NCBI GenBank assembly: GCA_905160935.1
Contig: CAJHZI010000754.1
Span: 1 to 64,000, forward strand
Direction: 5' to 3'
Length of the DNA stretch: 64,000 bases
Origin: Enchytraeus crypticus
Taxonomy: Eukaryota; Annelida; Clitellata; Enchytraeida; Enchytraeidae
The notes under the pieces are model-generated. The model ran no database searches, had not been told where the DNA came from, and saw only the letters and a program-made list of their open reading frames with translations. Each line of letters opens with the position of its first letter. Position 1 is the first letter of the stretch. Positions 59,936-64,000 of the stretch are shown one piece after another. A program made the position numbers and the translations under genes.

Positions 59936-60436
59936 ATACGTTATTTAAGTTGTAATCGCTCTTTTAGTTGCCGCGTTGATTAATTTATCTTCAGTTATTT
60001 ACACGTTTGTTTTAAGATGTTTTTGTAATAAGCTGATCTCAATGCTGATGACTGTCTATATATTAACACGATCAATCGTTTATGTCAATTCAGAACTTTT
60101 CTGTTCCACCATTAAAGTTGTTCTGTGCTTTCCTATTACTTCAGTTCATGCCTTGTCTACAATCATAAGTTCAGTTCTCGTTATAGGAAAACACTAGTTT
60201 CTTTATAATTAACTACGTTATGAATTCATTCCATTGATTAATTTTTTGCTTTGTTTCAGTTGCTGTTAATAAACATAACTCACGTTCTCTCTTTCCGAGT
60301 GTTGGAATCAAATAAATAATGACAAAAACACGTAAATAATCGTCATCCTCTTCCCTTATCGAAGTTAATTAATAATATTAATAATATAATAATAATAATA
60401 TATTAATATCGAAGTTAATAATTTTAATTATCGAAG

Positions 60437-60668
60437 TTAAGCTGCGTCGACCTCGGTTAGTACTTTGTGGGTGACCACCTTGGAAGACCGAGTGTTGGTA
60501 AAAGCTTAGGAAGGAAAAATCCCAGGGTGATGGAAGATTCTTCTTAAATCCGCGCCGGCTGCAATTGATGCGTCATCAAAAGGCAAAGATTACTAATAAC
60601 CAAGGAGAGGAAGGAGGAAATGGGTCTTAAAGAAGCATCTGTGCTTCCTGACCCAGTGTGCCGTTATG
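60437..60668 (+). mobile_element. 5S rRNA-derived SINE
   Basis: The head (AAGCTGCGTCGACCTCGGTT, then AGTACTTTGTGGGTGACCAC, then CTTGGAAGACCGAGTGTTGG) follows the 3' half of 5S rRNA (AAGC...GGTTAGTACTTGGGTGGGAG-ACC...CCTGGGAA-ACC-GGTG). That half includes the box C internal-promoter region. The body matches the copy at 17960-18190 and ends at CCCAGTGTGCCGTTAT. The 5' part of the 5S head is missing. Confidence 0.65.
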
Positions 60669-60689
60669 TTTTTATGTTTTTTTAAATAT

Positions 60690-61062
60690 ATATGTCTAAT
60701 AAATATATAAATAATAAATATATAAATAATAAATATATAAATAATAAATATATAAATAATAAATATATAAGTCTAATAAATATATAAATAATAAATATAT
60801 AAGTCTAATAAATATATAAGTCTAATAAATATATAAATAATAAATATATAAGTCTAATAAATATATAAATAATAAATATATAAGTCTAATAAATATATAA
60901 ATAATAAATATTTAAGTCTAATAAATATATAAGTCTAATAAATATATAAATAATAAATATATAAGTCTAATAAATGTATAAATAATAAATATATAAATAA
61001 TAAATATATAAATAATAAATATATAAATAATAAATATATAAATAATAAATATATAAATAATA
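60690..61062. repeat. AT-rich tandem array
   Basis: Mixed units AATAATAAATATATAA and GTCTAATAAATATATAA directly following the 5S-derived SINE. Confidence 0.9.
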
Positions 61063-61441
61063 CCAATAAATAATCTAGAGAGTAATTAATAGGCCTATAT
61101 TTATGAAGTTCTTGAATCATTTTTTTCTGTTATTAACTAATACATATATGTGCTTTACATTTACAATGTAAGTATTCACTTTTACTATTGAGTATCAGTG
61201 CTTTCATCACAGAAGTATTATATTTATAAGGTGCTTGTATCTCAGTCTGAAACATCTGTATACAGAATACTGGTATTTAACGGTTAAGATGTCTATTTTA
61301 AGTTACTGTGCTTTAAATAAATCACTTGTTGGATTCAGTTCTCTTCGGGTTCTTTAAATATTTATTTAGAGATTATAACCAGTTTATAAATATTTTCTGC
61401 TTGGTACCTCAATCACATCAGCCACACGTACGTTCTTCAGC

Positions 61442-61580
61442 TAAAGCTGCTAAAGCTAAATGTTAACGTCAGTTTTCTCACCCGAAAGCGATGTCAGTGA
61501 CGAGCGAGCCCAGGATTTGAACCCCGCACAAACTGATCCGCGATCGAGTATCTTAGCGACATCGCCACCGGCTCCAGCTA
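61442..61580 (-). mobile_element. tRNA-derived SINE (family A)
   Basis: A full inverted copy (GACGAGCGAGCCCAGGATTT, GATCCGCGATCG, CGGCTCCAGCTAGG) in the HENMT1-GFI1-like intergenic stretch. Confidence 0.7.
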
Positions 61581-62047
61581 GGTCCTGATGTGCTGTTAGT
61601 CCATCCTTCCTACCGTTGACGTTACCGTGGAATGGTTATAATTTTTTGAACCTCTCTCTCTTCCTCTCTCTCTCTCTCTCTGTATCACTCAGTACACTAT
61701 ATATTGAGAGGTTCATAGCTTATTTCTTCTCCACATATTTCTAACCTCTGCATTTTTCTTTTTGATACGAATATAGGTTATCAAAGCATCCAAGTCGTGA
61801 TCTTATTCTAACCTTCTTTTCTTCCATTCTTTCTTCAATTACCTCTTTATTAGTGAATCATCACCAATTGAACTGAATTTAATTGAAAAAGTTCAACAAT
61901 TATTTCAATTCACAATTCTTGTCAATAAACATTGCAACAACTACAGATAGAGCTGCTCAGTCTCACAATTATTGTATAGAGATTAGGCAGGATTCTGCTT
62001 AACATTAACTTATAGTGCTGGATATTGTCGCCTCAGATATCTCTCTA

Positions 62048-62085
62048 CATCAGAGTAGACACAGTAGACTGTGTCTACTCTGATG
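62048..62085. repeat. Perfect 17-bp inverted repeat, 4-base loop
   Basis: CATCAGAGTAGACACAG, TAGA, CTGTGTCTACTCTGATG. It lies at the distal end of the array behind the GFI1-like gene and was created by one unit being joined to an inverted unit. Confidence 0.9.
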
Positions 62086-62522
62086 CCTCAGTGTGTCGCC
62101 TCAGATCTCTCTCTGCATCAGAGTAGACACAGTCTAGCCTCAGTGTGTCGCCTCTCTCTACATCAGAGTAGACACAGCCTAGCCTCAGTGAGTCGCCTCA
62201 GATCTCTCTCTACATCAGAGTAGACACAGTCTAGCCTCAGTGAGTAGCCTCAGATCTCTCTCTACATCAGAGTAGACACAGCCTAGCCTCAGTGTGTCGC
62301 CTCAGGTCTCTCGCTACAGGCAGAGTAGACACAGTCTAGCCTCAGTGTGTCGCCTCAGGTCTCTCTCTACATCAGAGTAGACACAGCCTAGCCTCAGTGA
62401 GTCGCCTCAGATCTCTCTCTACATCAGAGTAGACACAGTCTAGCCTCAGTGAGTAGCCTCAGATCTCTCTCTACATCAGAGTAGACACAGTCTAGCCTCA
62501 GTGAGTCGCATCAGGTCTCTCT

Positions 62523-64000
<1,478 letters not shown>

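Overview
This window is nuclear DNA from an animal, most likely an invertebrate. It carries intron-rich single-copy metazoan genes, GT-AG introns, many tRNA-like and 5S-rRNA-like SINEs, fragments of a CR1/L2-like retrotransposon, and a very high load of micro- and minisatellites. A Gfi1/Senseless-type zinc-finger gene and a piRNA methyltransferase gene also point to a metazoan. I cannot name the phylum from sequence alone; a lophotrochozoan is only a guess.

Layout, left to right. (1) About 650-16350, minus strand: WDR48/UAF1, a WD40 activator of deubiquitinases. Eighteen exons are visible and the last coding exon lies left of base 1. (2) 18920-31526, minus: SELENOO, a mitochondrial pseudokinase-fold AMP-transferase, as a 15-exon model that keeps frame throughout. 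(3) 31527-39330: mostly intergenic, with SINEs, simple repeats and a small THAP-like zinc-finger remnant. (4) 39331-39885, minus: a PTTG1IP-like single-exon membrane protein. (5) 40708-45986, plus: TTC19, a mitochondrial complex III assembly factor, in five exons. (6) 48005-48346, minus: a small XTBD-domain protein resembling CDKN2AIPNL. (7) 49985-51000: a decayed non-LTR reverse transcriptase copy. (8) 52088-58672, plus: HENMT1, the small-RNA 3'-end 2'-O-methyltransferase, swollen to about 1118 codons by coding minisatellites. (9) 58673-62030: SINEs and AT-rich arrays. (10) 62523-64000, minus: the 3' part of a GFI1/Senseless-like gene. The genes do not form one pathway, although SELENOO and TTC19 both act in mitochondria and both carry a presequence on a separate first exon.

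The most striking signal is structural. At about 18 places in three genes, a tandem array does not lie wholly within an intron. It spans an exon-intron junction, so that a short piece of exon plus its splice site is repeated 2 to 13 times. The extreme case is SELENOO around 23990-24815, where the exon encoding the active-site TDN segment, with acceptor and donor, is present in 12-13 copies of 63 bp, and the normally following TID-Y segment survives only in a frameshifted outer copy. A second pattern is that at least nine minus-strand introns end in an (ATTG)n microsatellite directly before the AG, the same motif seen as the tail of a dispersed SINE-like family in the window. SELENOO also ends in UAG at the place where the selenocysteine UGA is expected. 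Exon boundaries were derived by hand from reading frame, splice-site phase and remembered family sequence, with no alignment or transcript data.
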